A DNA stretch of 64,000 nucleotides, from the NCBI RefSeq assembly GCF_003148805.1, contig NZ_QGGX01000010.1:154999-218998 (forward strand), read 5' to 3'. A program made the translations under genes and the position numbers. Below, piece after piece: positions 54,619 through 63,822 of the stretch (the first letter of the stretch is position 1; every line of letters begins with the position of its first letter). A model generated the notes under the pieces. The model did not search any database. It saw only the letters and a list, made by a program, of their open reading frames with translations, and was not told the DNA's origin. This stretch comes from Aminobacter sp. AP02. Its GTDB lineage: Bacteria > Pseudomonadota > Alphaproteobacteria > Rhizobiales > Rhizobiaceae.

Positions 54619-56607
54619 ATGGCTCTAGGTCGCCATCGCCGCCCGATCAGAGTCCTCTTGCTTGGCGGCGCGCGCCTGCAGACGGCCGATGGCGAGACGG
54701 TTTCCATTTCGGGCAAGAAGAGCCTGGCGCTCATTGCCTATCTTTGCCAATGCCAGGGCATGGCCGCGTCCAGGGACAAGCTCAGCGACCTTCTTTGGAG
54801 CAGTGCCGACAACTGGCACGCGAGAAACAGCTTGCGGCAGACGTTGGCGATGTTGCGCCGTGAGCTCTCTCCGTACGATCCCGACATCCTGTTCTCCCGC
54901 CATGACCTCGTGGGTCTCAGGCCGCTTTCGGTCAACTGCGACGTCCACCGCTTCCTTAGCGCGGCGGCGACCGGGTCCATGGACGATGGCCACACGTTGG
55001 CGGACATCTACACAGGTCCGTTCCTCGACGGTTTTTTTGCCGGAAGCGACATCTTCGAGGACTGGGCTTCGGCAGAGCGGGGGAGGCTGGCCGGCGTCGC
55101 GATCATTGCGCTGGAACGGCTGGCACGCGAGGCGAGCGGGAAACATGGTCTCGACTTTGCGCGTCGCCTTTTGACGATAGAACCAACGGGGGAAAGCTCG
55201 CATCGCCTCATGATGGAGATGTTGGCCCGTAACGGTCATCGCGACCTCGCGCTCAGACAATATGATTTGTGCAGGGACATGCTGGGCAGGGAGTTCGGCG
55301 TCCAGCCCAGCCCCGAGACGGAGCGATTGCGGCAGACCATCGTCACGCCCCAGCCTGCCCGCGACTGGAAAGCACCGGCATTTGCCGATCGCACGCAACA
55401 ATCCATGGAGCAGCGACCCTCGGTCGGCGTTCAGCTCTTTGTCAATTTGACTGGAAGCCAGGGCGAAGAGCTTGTTTCGAGGGGGCTCGCGCAAGCCATT
55501 GTCACGGAACTTTCGCCGCACAAGGAACTCATCATCCGAGCGGATGAGGTACCATCCGATTTCAGGGCGGACTCGCCGCGCATCGCCGAGATCGCTTCGA
55601 GGCTCGGTGTACGTTACATTCTGGGCGGGAGCGTGCAGCGAACGAACGAGCATCTGCGCGTCAATGCCCACCTTGTCGATGCATCTGCCGGTGATCATAT
55701 CTGGGCAGAGCGGTATGACGGGGCCGTGGAAGAAGCTCTGGATTTTCAGGACAAGGTTGCCCAGTCGATGGCGTTTGCCACGCGGGTGCACCTGTTGCGA
55801 GCCCGCTGGAAAGTGCGCGACAAGGCGCCCTTGGATGATCCCGCCGCGCGCCTTCTCGTAAACCGCGCGGTGGTCAAATATTACGAGATGACCAGGGCAT
55901 CTCTGTCGGCCTCGGTGGCACTGGCCGAACGTGCGCTGGAGATCGATCCCGACAGCGCTCAGGCCATGCGGACCTTGTCGTTCGCAACGACGGTTGCCAT
56001 GGCTCTTGGAGCTTTCGCCAAGACGCCGGAGACGCTGAAGAGGGCGATCAGCCTTGCCGAAACCGCCGTTGCCGCTGTTCCAGATGACGAGATTGCCCGC
56101 TGCGCGCTTTCGTTTGCGCTGTTGAGTGCCGACAGGCACAACGAAGCCGCCGCGCAAGTGAGATACGCGCTCATTCTCAACCCGCATTATCCAAATGCCC
56201 GCGGCGACCTCGCCGAGATATGTGCGTTTCTTGGGCAAACCAACGAAGCCATCGAAGAGGCAACCGAAGCGATCCGCTCGAGCTTTCATGACCCGGCGGA
56301 TTTCTGGCGCCACTATGCGCTCTCGGTGGCCAAGTTCGCCGCATGCGACGATGCAGGTGCGCTGGAAAGCGCGCGCCATGTCATGCGCTCGAAGCCCGAC
56401 TTCGCACGCGGCGCGCTTTTTTGGGCTGCAGCGGCTGCGGCAAGCGGCAACTTCGAGGAAGCTCGGCGGGCTGTGGAACTCTGCCTCGGCCAGTTGCCTG
56501 ATCTTCGCCTCGGCAATGTCTCGCCAGGCTTCGTGCCGCGATATGTCCGCGAGCAGCAGCAGAAGCGGTTCCTGGACATGCTCGGCAAGGCCGGCCTGCC
56601 CAGGTAA
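54619..56607 (+). CDS. BTAD-type transcriptional regulator with TolB-like and TPR domains
   Basis: The 662-residue protein has a winged-helix/BTAD region like SARP regulators (about residues 10-245, with LLGGARLQTADGETVSISGKKSLALIAYL). A FlgO/TolB-N-like domain follows (ELVSRGLAQAIVTEL and YILGGSVQRTNEHLRVNAHLVDASAGDHIW, 270-400), then TPR repeats (430-650). Such fused regulators are common in rhizobia and probably activate transcription through protein contacts. It is divergent from the DUF1194 gene, its likely partner or target. Confidence 0.82.
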   Translation: MALGRHRRPIRVLLLGGARLQTADGETVSISGKKSLALIAYLCQCQGMAASRDKLSDLLWSSADNWHARNSLRQTLAMLRRELSPYDPDILFSRHDLVGLRPLSVNCDVHRFLSAAATGSMDDGHTLADIYTGPFLDGFFAGSDIFEDWASAERGRLAGVAIIALERLAREASGKHGLDFARRLLTIEPTGESSHRLMMEMLARNGHRDLALRQYDLCRDMLGREFGVQPSPETERLRQTIVTPQPARDWKAPAFADRTQQSMEQRPSVGVQLFVNLTGSQGEELVSRGLAQAIVTELSPHKELIIRADEVPSDFRADSPRIAEIASRLGVRYILGGSVQRTNEHLRVNAHLVDASAGDHIWAERYDGAVEEALDFQDKVAQSMAFATRVHLLRARWKVRDKAPLDDPAARLLVNRAVVKYYEMTRASLSASVALAERALEIDPDSAQAMRTLSFATTVAMALGAFAKTPETLKRAISLAETAVAAVPDDEIARCALSFALLSADRHNEAAAQVRYALILNPHYPNARGDLAEICAFLGQTNEAIEEATEAIRSSFHDPADFWRHYALSVAKFAACDDAGALESARHVMRSKPDFARGALFWAAAAAASGNFEEARRAVELCLGQLPDLRLGNVSPGFVPRYVREQQQKRFLDMLGKAGLPR

Positions 56608-56738
56608 CTCGACCAAAACGGGCGAGTCCGGTCTTGGCGAGAAATCGTTCCGGCGCGTTGCGGTTCGAGCGGGCCACAAGAAAATCGGCCACCGTGGGGT
56701 TCCACGGCGGCCGCATCATCTTCCGAGGGAGTTGCTTG

Positions 56739-58883
56739 CTATCCCCTGAGTTCGCGCCGCAGGATCTTGCCGACATTGGTCTTCGGCAGTTCGGTGCGGA
56801 ACTCGATGTGTTTCGGGCGCTTGTAGCCGGTGAGGTTTTCGCGGCAGTAGGCGATCAGCATCTCGACGGTGAGGTTCGGATCCTTGCGCACGACAAACAG
56901 CTTGGGCACTTCGCCCGAATGCTCGTCCGGCACGCCGATGGCCGCGACTTCGAGCACGCCGGGATGCTGGGCGACGACGTCCTCGAGCTCATTGGGATAG
57001 ACGTTGAAGCCCGAGACCAGGATCATGTCCTTCTTGCGGTCGACGATCTTGGTGAAGCCGCGCTCGTCCATGAAGCCCATGTCGCCCGACTTGAAGTAGC
57101 CATCTGATGTCATCACCTTGGCGGTCTCGTCGGCGCGGTTCCAGTAGCCGGCCATGACCTGCGGGCCCCTGATGCAGATCTCGCCGACCTCGCCGAGCGG
57201 CATGTCGTTGCCGTCCTCGTCGCGGATGGCGATGTCGGTGGAGGGCAGGGGCAGGCCGATCGTGCCGGTGAAATCGGGCGACGAACACTTGTTGGCGGTC
57301 GCCACGGGAGACGTCTCCGACAGGCCGTAACCCTCGGTGATGTGGTTGCCCGTCGCCTTCTTCCAGCGCTCGGCGACCGGCCGCTGCACCGCCATGCCGC
57401 CGCCGAGGCTAAGCATCAGCCCGCTGAAGTCGAGCTTGCGGAATTCCTCGTTGTTGGTGAGCGCGTTGAACAGCGTGTTGAGGCCGGGGAAGATGTTGAA
57501 CTTGAACTTCTTCAGTTCCTTGACGAAGCCCGGGATGTCACGCGGGTTGGGGATGAGGACGTTGAGCGCCCCCTGCTGCATGCCCATCAGCGCATTCACC
57601 GTGAGCGCGAAGATATGATAAAGCGGCAGCGCGCAGACGAAGGTCAGATGCGCGGGCTTCGGCCTGACCGAGTAGGCGTCCTCGACCCACAAAGCGAGCT
57701 GGGCGACATTGGCCAGCACGTTGGAATGGATCAGCATCGCGCCCTTGGAGATGCCGGTGGTGCCGCCGGTATATTGCAGGAAGGCGATGTCGTCGGCCTT
57801 GACCGCGACCGGTTTGAACGTCTTTGCCGCACCTTGGTGGAGGACAAAGTTGAACTTGACGTGGCCCGGCAGGGACCAGGCTGGCACCAGCTTCTTGACC
57901 TTGCGCACGACAAGATTGACCAGGATGCCCTTGACGCCGAGCATCTCGCCCATCGAGGCGACGACGACGTGCTTGACCTGGGTCTTGGCAATGATGGCCT
58001 GGAGCGTGGTGGCGAAGTTTTCGAGGATGACGATCGCTTCAGCGCCGGAATCATTGAGCTGGTGCTCGAGTTCGCGCGGCGTGTAGAGCGGGTTGACGTT
58101 CACGACCGTGTAGCCGGCGCGCAAGATCGCCATCATGGCGACGGGATATTGCAGCACGTTGGGCATCATGATCGCGACGCGGGCGCCCTTGACCAGCCCC
58201 TTGGACTGAAGCCAAGCGGCGAAGGCCGTCGACATGCGGTCGAGTTCGCCATAGCTCAGCGACTTGCCCATGCACGAAAAGGCCGGGCGGCCGGCATACT
58301 GATGGCAGGCGGCAGACAGCAGGTCGCCGATGGAGTTGTGGGCCAGCGGTGCGATCTCGGCCGGCATGTTGGCGGGATAGCTTTTCAGCCAGGGCTTCGC
58401 GTCGGACCTTACGGCCACTGCCTTGGCAGCTGCCTTGGCCACAGGCGCGGGCGCGGCAGCCGAATTGGTCTTTGCGGCAGGTTTTTCCTTGGCTGGCGCC
58501 GGCTTTGCGGCCGCCGGCTTGACGGCTTGAGACTTCACGGCTGCCGGGGCCGTGGATTTGGTTCTTGCGGCAGCGGGCTTCGACTTGGCGGCAGCTTTGG
58601 CAGGAACTGGCTTGGTTGGCTCGGCCTTTGCCGGGGCCTTGGCAGCTTCGACCCTGGCAGTGGTTGGCTTGGAAGCGGCTTTCTTGGCTGTGGCGGGAGC
58701 CTTGGCTGCAGGCTTTGGTGCCGAGGCGGCTTTGGCTGGTGCTGCCTTCGGCTTTGCCGTCTTGGCGGGCGCTGCCTTCGCCTTCACGGCAGCTTTGGTC
58801 GCGGAATTCGTATTGTCGACTGGCTGGGCTGCCGCCTTGCTGGTGGTCTGCGCCTTGCTTGCCTTGCCGGTGGATTTAGCCAA
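56739..58883 (-). CDS. long-chain fatty acid-CoA ligase with histone-like N-terminal tail
   Basis: The 714-residue protein has a C-terminal adenylate-forming domain. The P-loop-like YTGGTTGISKGA motif, YGLSETSP and the GWFKTGD-like DGYFKSGDMGFMDERG with the final PKTNVGKILRRELR lysine are clear, as in FadD-type fatty acid-CoA ligases. The first 160 residues are unusual: about three-quarters Ala, Lys and Pro in a histone H1/AlgP-like pattern. The TTG at 58883 has AGGGAGG five bases upstream and is the likely start; the open frame extends 41 codons further without a ribosome site. The gene is alone. Confidence 0.83.
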   Translation of the reverse strand: MAKSTGKASKAQTTSKAAAQPVDNTNSATKAAVKAKAAPAKTAKPKAAPAKAASAPKPAAKAPATAKKAASKPTTARVEAAKAPAKAEPTKPVPAKAAAKSKPAAARTKSTAPAAVKSQAVKPAAAKPAPAKEKPAAKTNSAAAPAPVAKAAAKAVAVRSDAKPWLKSYPANMPAEIAPLAHNSIGDLLSAACHQYAGRPAFSCMGKSLSYGELDRMSTAFAAWLQSKGLVKGARVAIMMPNVLQYPVAMMAILRAGYTVVNVNPLYTPRELEHQLNDSGAEAIVILENFATTLQAIIAKTQVKHVVVASMGEMLGVKGILVNLVVRKVKKLVPAWSLPGHVKFNFVLHQGAAKTFKPVAVKADDIAFLQYTGGTTGISKGAMLIHSNVLANVAQLALWVEDAYSVRPKPAHLTFVCALPLYHIFALTVNALMGMQQGALNVLIPNPRDIPGFVKELKKFKFNIFPGLNTLFNALTNNEEFRKLDFSGLMLSLGGGMAVQRPVAERWKKATGNHITEGYGLSETSPVATANKCSSPDFTGTIGLPLPSTDIAIRDEDGNDMPLGEVGEICIRGPQVMAGYWNRADETAKVMTSDGYFKSGDMGFMDERGFTKIVDRKKDMILVSGFNVYPNELEDVVAQHPGVLEVAAIGVPDEHSGEVPKLFVVRKDPNLTVEMLIAYCRENLTGYKRPKHIEFRTELPKTNVGKILRRELRG

Positions 58884-59337
58884 TGCAACCTCCCTCGATG
58901 TTCTTGTTTCCGGCTGTGGTGCTCCGCCGGCTTTCGCCCCCGTCAACGTCGCAGCGCATAAGAACAGTGCCGCGTTGGGGCATGTTGTAGTTGTTTGTAT
59001 TGCCACATGACGTTAACGGCAAGTATCACCCAACGTCACCTGTCGGGCCGAATTTCAGGATTCGCGATTACATGGCGTCATGCAGGTCTGCGAGCCCGAA
59101 TTGTCCGCTATCGCGTTGATATAACTCGCCACGGCTGAATCTAATCACAAGTTCAAATACGCCGTCATGCAGTGGAACTGGCGGAATCCCCACTATTTCG
59201 AAGTCATCTGTGGGTAAATTATTGTGCTTACCAAAGGGCAGGTGGGCGGGGAGTTCCAATGCTCAATAAACGGTGCTTATATGCGCGCCTGCGAGCCTGA
59301 CAGGGATGGGCTTGGGCAAAATCATAGGGAGTGTTCA
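58884..59337. other. intergenic region upstream of the dpp operon
   Basis: This 454-bp gap has the 5' ends of two divergent units. A possible sigma-70 promoter for dppA is TTCCAA (59254-59259) with a 17-bp spacer to TTATAT (59277-59282), 56 bp before the start. A 63-codon minus-strand frame at 59068-59259 (containing PTDDFEIVGIPPVPLHDGVF) looks somewhat protein-like but has no clear ribosome site. The AT content is above that of the neighbouring genes. I see no repeat or RNA gene. Confidence 0.5.
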
Positions 59338-60933
59338 ATGATCAAAAAAACGACCTTTGCGGCCGCGTTGCTGGCTGCAACCGTCCTCAGCGGTGCGGCG
59401 AGCGCGAAGACGTTCGTGTACTGCTCGGAAGGTTCGCCTGAAGGCTTCGATCCGGGCCTCTACACCGCCGGCACCACGTTCGACGCCGCCGCGCACACCG
59501 TCTACAACCGCCTGCTCGAGTTCAAGAAGGGCACCACCGAGACCGAGCCGGGCCTGGCCGAGAGCTACACGGTTTCCGACGACGGCCTGGAGTACACCTT
59601 CAAGCTGCGTCCGGGCGTCAAGTACCAGACCACCGAGTTCTTCACGCCGACCCGCGACTTCAATGCCGACGACGTCGTGTTCTCGTTCGACCGTCAGTTG
59701 AAGGCCGACAACCCCTGGAACAAGTACGTCACCGGCGCTTCGTGGGAATATGCTGCCGGCATGGGCTTCCCGGAAGTGATCAAGTCGGTCGAAAAGGTCG
59801 ACGACCTGACCGTCAAGATCACCCTGACCCGCAAGGAAGCTCCGTTCCTCGCCAACATCGCCATGCCGTTCGCATCGATCGTGTCGAAGGAATATGCCGA
59901 CAAGCTGCAGGCTGACGGCAAGATGAACCAGATGAACCAGATGCCGCTCGGCACCGGTCCGTTCGCGTTCGTCGCTTACCAGCAGGACGCCGTCATCCGC
60001 TACAAGGCCAACGCGGACTACTGGGGCGGCAAGCAGAAGATCGACGATCTCGTCTTCGCGATCACCCCTGACGCGTCTGTTCGCTTCCAGAAGCTGAAGG
60101 CTGGCGAATGCCACCTGATGCCGTTCCCGAACGCTGCCGACGTGGCTGCGATGAAGGCTGACTCGAACCTGAAGGTGATGGAGCAGGAAGGCCTGAACGT
60201 CTCGTACCTGGCCTACAACACCACCCAGGCTCCGTTCGACAAGCCCGAGGTCCGCAAGGCCCTCAACATGGCCATCAACAAGCAGGCCATTGTCGACGCC
60301 GTGTTCCAGGGCGCTGCAACGCCTGCCAAGAACCCGATCCCGCCGACGATGTGGTCGTACAACAACGCCGTCGAGGACGATAAGTACGATCCGGAAGCAT
60401 CCAAGAAGATGCTCGAGGAAGCTGGCGTCAAGGACCTGAAGATGAAGGTTTGGGCGATGCCGGTGTCGCGTCCCTACATGCTCAACGCCCGCCGCGCGGC
60501 CGAGCTGATCCAGTCCGACTTCGCCAAGGTTGGCGTCTCGGTCGAGATCGTCTCGTACGAGTGGGCCGAGTACCTCGACAAGTCGAAGGCCAAGGACCGT
60601 GACGGCGCCGTCATCCTCGGCTGGACCGGCGACAATGGCGATCCGGACAACTTCCTCGACACCCTGCTCGGCTGCACGGCCGTGGGTGGCAACAACCGCG
60701 CTCAGTGGTGCGACAAGGACTTCGACACGCTCGTGAAGAAGGCCAAGGAGACCAACGACGTGGCAGAGCGCACCAAGCTCTATGAAGAAGCCCAGGTTGT
60801 GTTCAAGAAGCAGGCTCCGTGGGCTACTCTCGACCACTCGCTGTCGGTTGTCCCGATGCGCAAGAACGTCGAAGGCTTCGTCCAGAGCCCGCTCGGCGAC
60901 TTCGCTTTCGACGGTGTTGACATCACGGAGTAA
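59338..60933 (+). CDS. dppA: dipeptide ABC transporter periplasmic binding protein
   Basis: The 531-residue protein has a signal peptide (cleavage near ASA, residue 23) and the DppA/SBP_bac_5 fold: VYCSEGSPEGFDPGLYTAGTTFDAA and TVYNRLLEFKKG at the start, and RKALNMAINKQAIVDAVFQG in lobe 2. It captures dipeptides or related substrates, possibly including haem or aminolevulinate. It has an AGGGAG ribosome site. Codon choice is unusually uniform, as in highly expressed genes. A strong hairpin separates it from dppB. The first gene of dppABCDF. Confidence 0.9.
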   Translation: MIKKTTFAAALLAATVLSGAASAKTFVYCSEGSPEGFDPGLYTAGTTFDAAAHTVYNRLLEFKKGTTETEPGLAESYTVSDDGLEYTFKLRPGVKYQTTEFFTPTRDFNADDVVFSFDRQLKADNPWNKYVTGASWEYAAGMGFPEVIKSVEKVDDLTVKITLTRKEAPFLANIAMPFASIVSKEYADKLQADGKMNQMNQMPLGTGPFAFVAYQQDAVIRYKANADYWGGKQKIDDLVFAITPDASVRFQKLKAGECHLMPFPNAADVAAMKADSNLKVMEQEGLNVSYLAYNTTQAPFDKPEVRKALNMAINKQAIVDAVFQGAATPAKNPIPPTMWSYNNAVEDDKYDPEASKKMLEEAGVKDLKMKVWAMPVSRPYMLNARRAAELIQSDFAKVGVSVEIVSYEWAEYLDKSKAKDRDGAVILGWTGDNGDPDNFLDTLLGCTAVGGNNRAQWCDKDFDTLVKKAKETNDVAERTKLYEEAQVVFKKQAPWATLDHSLSVVPMRKNVEGFVQSPLGDFAFDGVDITE

Positions 60934-60959
60934 GGTTGCCTAAACAGGCCAGCCTTGGG

Positions 60960-60988
60960 TTGGGGCGCTTGGATCACAAGCGCCCCAA
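60960..60988 (+). promoter_or_regulatory. strong intercistronic hairpin after dppA
   Basis: A perfect 12-bp stem (TTGGGGCGCTTG-gatca-CAAGCGCCCCAA) lies 27 bp after the dppA stop and 56 bp before dppB. No T-run follows, so it probably stabilises the dppA message or causes partial termination, giving more binding protein than permease. Confidence 0.7.
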
Positions 60989-61043
60989 TGCACTTTCTGT
61001 GCTACCCTTACCTTTTCTCGGAACATTCACTTAAAGGTTCGAC

Positions 61044-62048
61044 ATGCTCCGGTTCCTGTTGGGGCGGCTCGCCGTCCTGATCCCGACTTTCATCGGGGTC
61101 TCCATCATCGCATTCTCCTTCATCCGCCTTCTGCCCGGCGATCCGGTCGCACTGCTCTCGGGCGAACGCGTCATGTCGCCGGAGCGCCACGCGGAAATCT
61201 CCGCCCAGCTCGGTTTCGACCGGCCCATCGTCGTCCAGTACCTCGACTATCTCTGGGGCGTGGTGCACGGCGATTTCGGTACCTCGATCGTCACCAAGAA
61301 GCCTGTCGTCGACCAGTTCTTCGAGCTGTTTCCGGCGACCGTCGAGCTGTCGCTGTGCGCGATCATCTTTGCCGTGGTGCTTGGTATTCCCGCTGGCATG
61401 ATCGCTGCCATCAAGCGCGGCTCCTTCGCCGACCAGGCGATGATGGGCACAGCCCTTGTCGGCTTCTCGATGCCGATCTTCTGGTGGGGCCTGCTGCTGA
61501 TCATGCTGATATCGGGCATGCTCGGCTGGACGCCCGTCTCCGGCCGCATCTCGCTGATGTACTACTTCCCGCCCGTCACCGGCTTCATGCTCATCGACTC
61601 GCTGCTTTCGGGCCAGGCCGGCGCCTTCAAGTCGGCGGTCAGCCACCTGATCCTGCCGACGATCGTTCTGGGCACCATTCCGCTGGCCGTCATCGCGCGC
61701 CAGACGCGCTCGGCGATGCTGGAAGTGCTGTCGGAAGATTATGTACGCACGGCGCGCGCCAAGGGCCTGTCGGCCTTCCGGGTCGTCGGCGTCCATGCGT
61801 TGCGCAACGCCCTGATCCCGGTCGTCACGACCATCGGCCTGCAGGTTGGCGTCATGCTCGCCGGCGCGATCCTGACCGAGACGATCTTCTCGTGGCCGGG
61901 CATCGGTAAGTGGATGGTCGATTCCGTGTCGCGGCGCGACTACGCTGTCATCCAGGGCGGTCTGCTCATGATCGCCGCCGTCATCATGCTGGTGAACCTT
62001 GCCGTTGACCTGCTCTACGGTCTCATCAATCCACGTATCCGGCACTAG
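61044..62048 (+). CDS. dppB: dipeptide ABC transporter permease
   Basis: The 334-residue inner-membrane protein has six helices and the BPD-transport signature (EVLSEDYVRTARAKGLSAFRVVGVHALRNALIPVVT) with the EAA loop that contacts the ATPases. It has the N-terminal LRFLLGRLAVLIPTFIGVSIIAF typical of DppB. It forms the channel with DppC; nine bases separate the two genes. Confidence 0.92.
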   Translation: MLRFLLGRLAVLIPTFIGVSIIAFSFIRLLPGDPVALLSGERVMSPERHAEISAQLGFDRPIVVQYLDYLWGVVHGDFGTSIVTKKPVVDQFFELFPATVELSLCAIIFAVVLGIPAGMIAAIKRGSFADQAMMGTALVGFSMPIFWWGLLLIMLISGMLGWTPVSGRISLMYYFPPVTGFMLIDSLLSGQAGAFKSAVSHLILPTIVLGTIPLAVIARQTRSAMLEVLSEDYVRTARAKGLSAFRVVGVHALRNALIPVVTTIGLQVGVMLAGAILTETIFSWPGIGKWMVDSVSRRDYAVIQGGLLMIAAVIMLVNLAVDLLYGLINPRIRH

Positions 62049-62057
62049 GAGGGCACA

Positions 62058-62966
62058 ATGTCTCAAGCTGCTGCAACCAGCGCCGTTTCGACCGATCCGT
62101 CCCGACGGGCGCGGCTGGCCGAGTTCTGGTACTACTTCTCCGAAAACCGCGGCGCCGTCATCGGCCTCGTGTTCTTCATCTTCCTGGTGTTGCTCGCGCT
62201 CTTCGCACCGATGATCGCGCCGCACGATCCGACCCAGCAATACCGCGACGCGGTTCTGGTGCCGCCGTTCTGGCAGGAGGGCGGGCGCACCGACTTCCTG
62301 CTCGGCACCGACGCGGTCGGCCGTGACATGCTTTCGCGCCTTATCTTCGGCACCCAGTTCTCGCTGTTCGTCGGCGTCATCGTGACCGCCCTGTCGCTGG
62401 TCGTCGGTGTCATCCTGGGCGTGATCGCCGGCTACTTCCGCGGCTGGGTCGACACCGCCATCATGCGCGTGATGGACATCATCCTGGCCTTCCCGTCGCT
62501 GCTGCTGGCGCTTGTGCTGGTGGCCATCCTCGGGCCGGGCCTGGTCAATGCGATGATTGCCATCTCGCTGGTGTACCAGCCACATTTCGTGCGCCTGGCG
62601 CGCGCCGCGGTGATGAGCGAAAAGACCCGCGACTACGTCGTCGCCGCCAAGGTCGCCGGCGCCGGCAACACGCGCCTGATGTTCAAGACCATCCTGCCGA
62701 ACTGCATGGCGCCGCTGATCGTCCAGGCGACGCTGTCGTTTTCGAGCGCCATCCTCGACGCCGCAGCTCTTGGCTTCCTCGGCATGGGCGCGCAGCCGCC
62801 GACGCCGGAATGGGGCACGATGCTGGCCGAGGCCCGCGAGTTCATCCAGAGCAAGTGGTGGGTGGTAACGCTTCCGGGCGTGGCGATCCTGGTCACGGTG
62901 CTGGCGATCAACCTGATGGGCGATGGCCTGCGCGACGCGCTCGATCCGAAGCTGAAGAGGTCCTGA
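62058..62966 (+). CDS. dppC: dipeptide ABC transporter permease
   Basis: The 302-residue permease has an N-terminal extension, six helices and the binding-protein-dependent signature (SEKTRDYVVAAKVAGAGNTRLMFKTILPNCMAPLIV). The sequence HDPTQQYRDAVLVPPFW and LGTDAVGRDMLSRLIFGTQFSL is typical of DppC/OppC. It precedes dppD by one base. Confidence 0.92.
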   Translation: MSQAAATSAVSTDPSRRARLAEFWYYFSENRGAVIGLVFFIFLVLLALFAPMIAPHDPTQQYRDAVLVPPFWQEGGRTDFLLGTDAVGRDMLSRLIFGTQFSLFVGVIVTALSLVVGVILGVIAGYFRGWVDTAIMRVMDIILAFPSLLLALVLVAILGPGLVNAMIAISLVYQPHFVRLARAAVMSEKTRDYVVAAKVAGAGNTRLMFKTILPNCMAPLIVQATLSFSSAILDAAALGFLGMGAQPPTPEWGTMLAEAREFIQSKWWVVTLPGVAILVTVLAINLMGDGLRDALDPKLKRS

Positions 62967-62967
62967 C

Positions 62968-63822
62968 ATGGCGCTTCTTGAAATCGAAAACCTCGTCGTC
63001 GAGTTCCAGACGGCCTCCGGCCCGTTCCGGGCGGTCGACGGCGTGTCGATGAAGGTCCACGAGGGCGAGGTTCTCGCCATCGTCGGCGAGTCCGGTTCGG
63101 GCAAGTCGGTGTCGATGCTGGCGGCGATGGGGCTGCTGCCCTGGACCGCCAACGTCACCGCCGACAAGCTGACCTTCAACGGCCGCGACCTTTTGTCGAT
63201 GCCCGCCAACGAACGGCGCAAGATCATCGGCAAGGATATTGCCATGATCTTCCAGGAGCCGGTGGCCAGCCTCAACCCGTGCTTCACCGTCGGCTTCCAG
63301 ATCGAGGAAGTGCTGCGCGTGCACCTGGGTCTCGACAAGGCGGCCCGGCGCAAGCGCGCGATCGAACTGTTTGAATCTGTCGGCATTGCCGATCCGGCCG
63401 AGCGCCTTGGCTCTTATCCTCACCAGATGTCGGGTGGCCAGTGCCAGCGCGTGATGATCGCCATGGCGATCGCCTGCAACCCCAAGCTGCTCATTGCCGA
63501 CGAGCCGACCACCGCTCTCGACGTGACGATCCAGAAGCAGATCCTCGACCTGCTGATGAAGCTGCAGGCCGAGCACAAGATGGGCCTGATCATGATCACC
63601 CACAACATGGGTGTCGTGGCCGAGACCGCGGACCGCGTCGTCGTGCAGTACAAGGGCCGCAAGATGGAAGAAGCCGACGTGCTGACGCTGTTCGAGAACC
63701 CCAAGAGCAGCTACACGCGCGCGCTGCTGGCGGCCTTGCCTGACAACGCGACCGGCGACCGCCTGCCGACGATCTCCGAACTCTTCGTCGACGACGAGAA
63801 TCTGGAAGGGGCTGCACGATGA
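62968..63822 (+). CDS. dppD: dipeptide ABC transporter ATPase
   Basis: The 284-residue cytoplasmic ATPase has Walker A GESGSGKS, a Q-loop, signature [16 protein letters not shown] and Walker [14 protein letters not shown]. It is shorter than the roughly 330-residue E. coli DppD and lacks the usual long C-terminal extension and Cys-containing tail, but ends with the oligopeptide-type [12 protein letters not shown] segment. The stop overlaps the dppF start by four bases. Confidence 0.9.
   Translation: MALLEIENLVVEFQTASGPFRAVDGVSMKVHEGEVLAIVGESGSGKSVSMLAAMGLLPWTANVTADKLTFNGRDLLSMPANERRKIIGKDIAMIFQEPVASLNPCFTVGFQIEEVLRVHLGLDKAARRKRAIELFESVGIADPAERLGSYPHQMSGGQCQRVMIAMAIACNPKLLIADEPTTALDVTIQKQILDLLMKLQAEHKMGLIMITHNMGVVAETADRVVVQYKGRKMEEADVLTLFENPKSSYTRALLAALPDNATGDRLPTISELFVDDENLEGAAR

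Noticed and set aside
54625..56679. A 684-codon minus-strand frame opposite the BTAD/TPR regulator
   Set aside because: It mirrors the regulator gene, which has clear domain structure; the antisense product has none.
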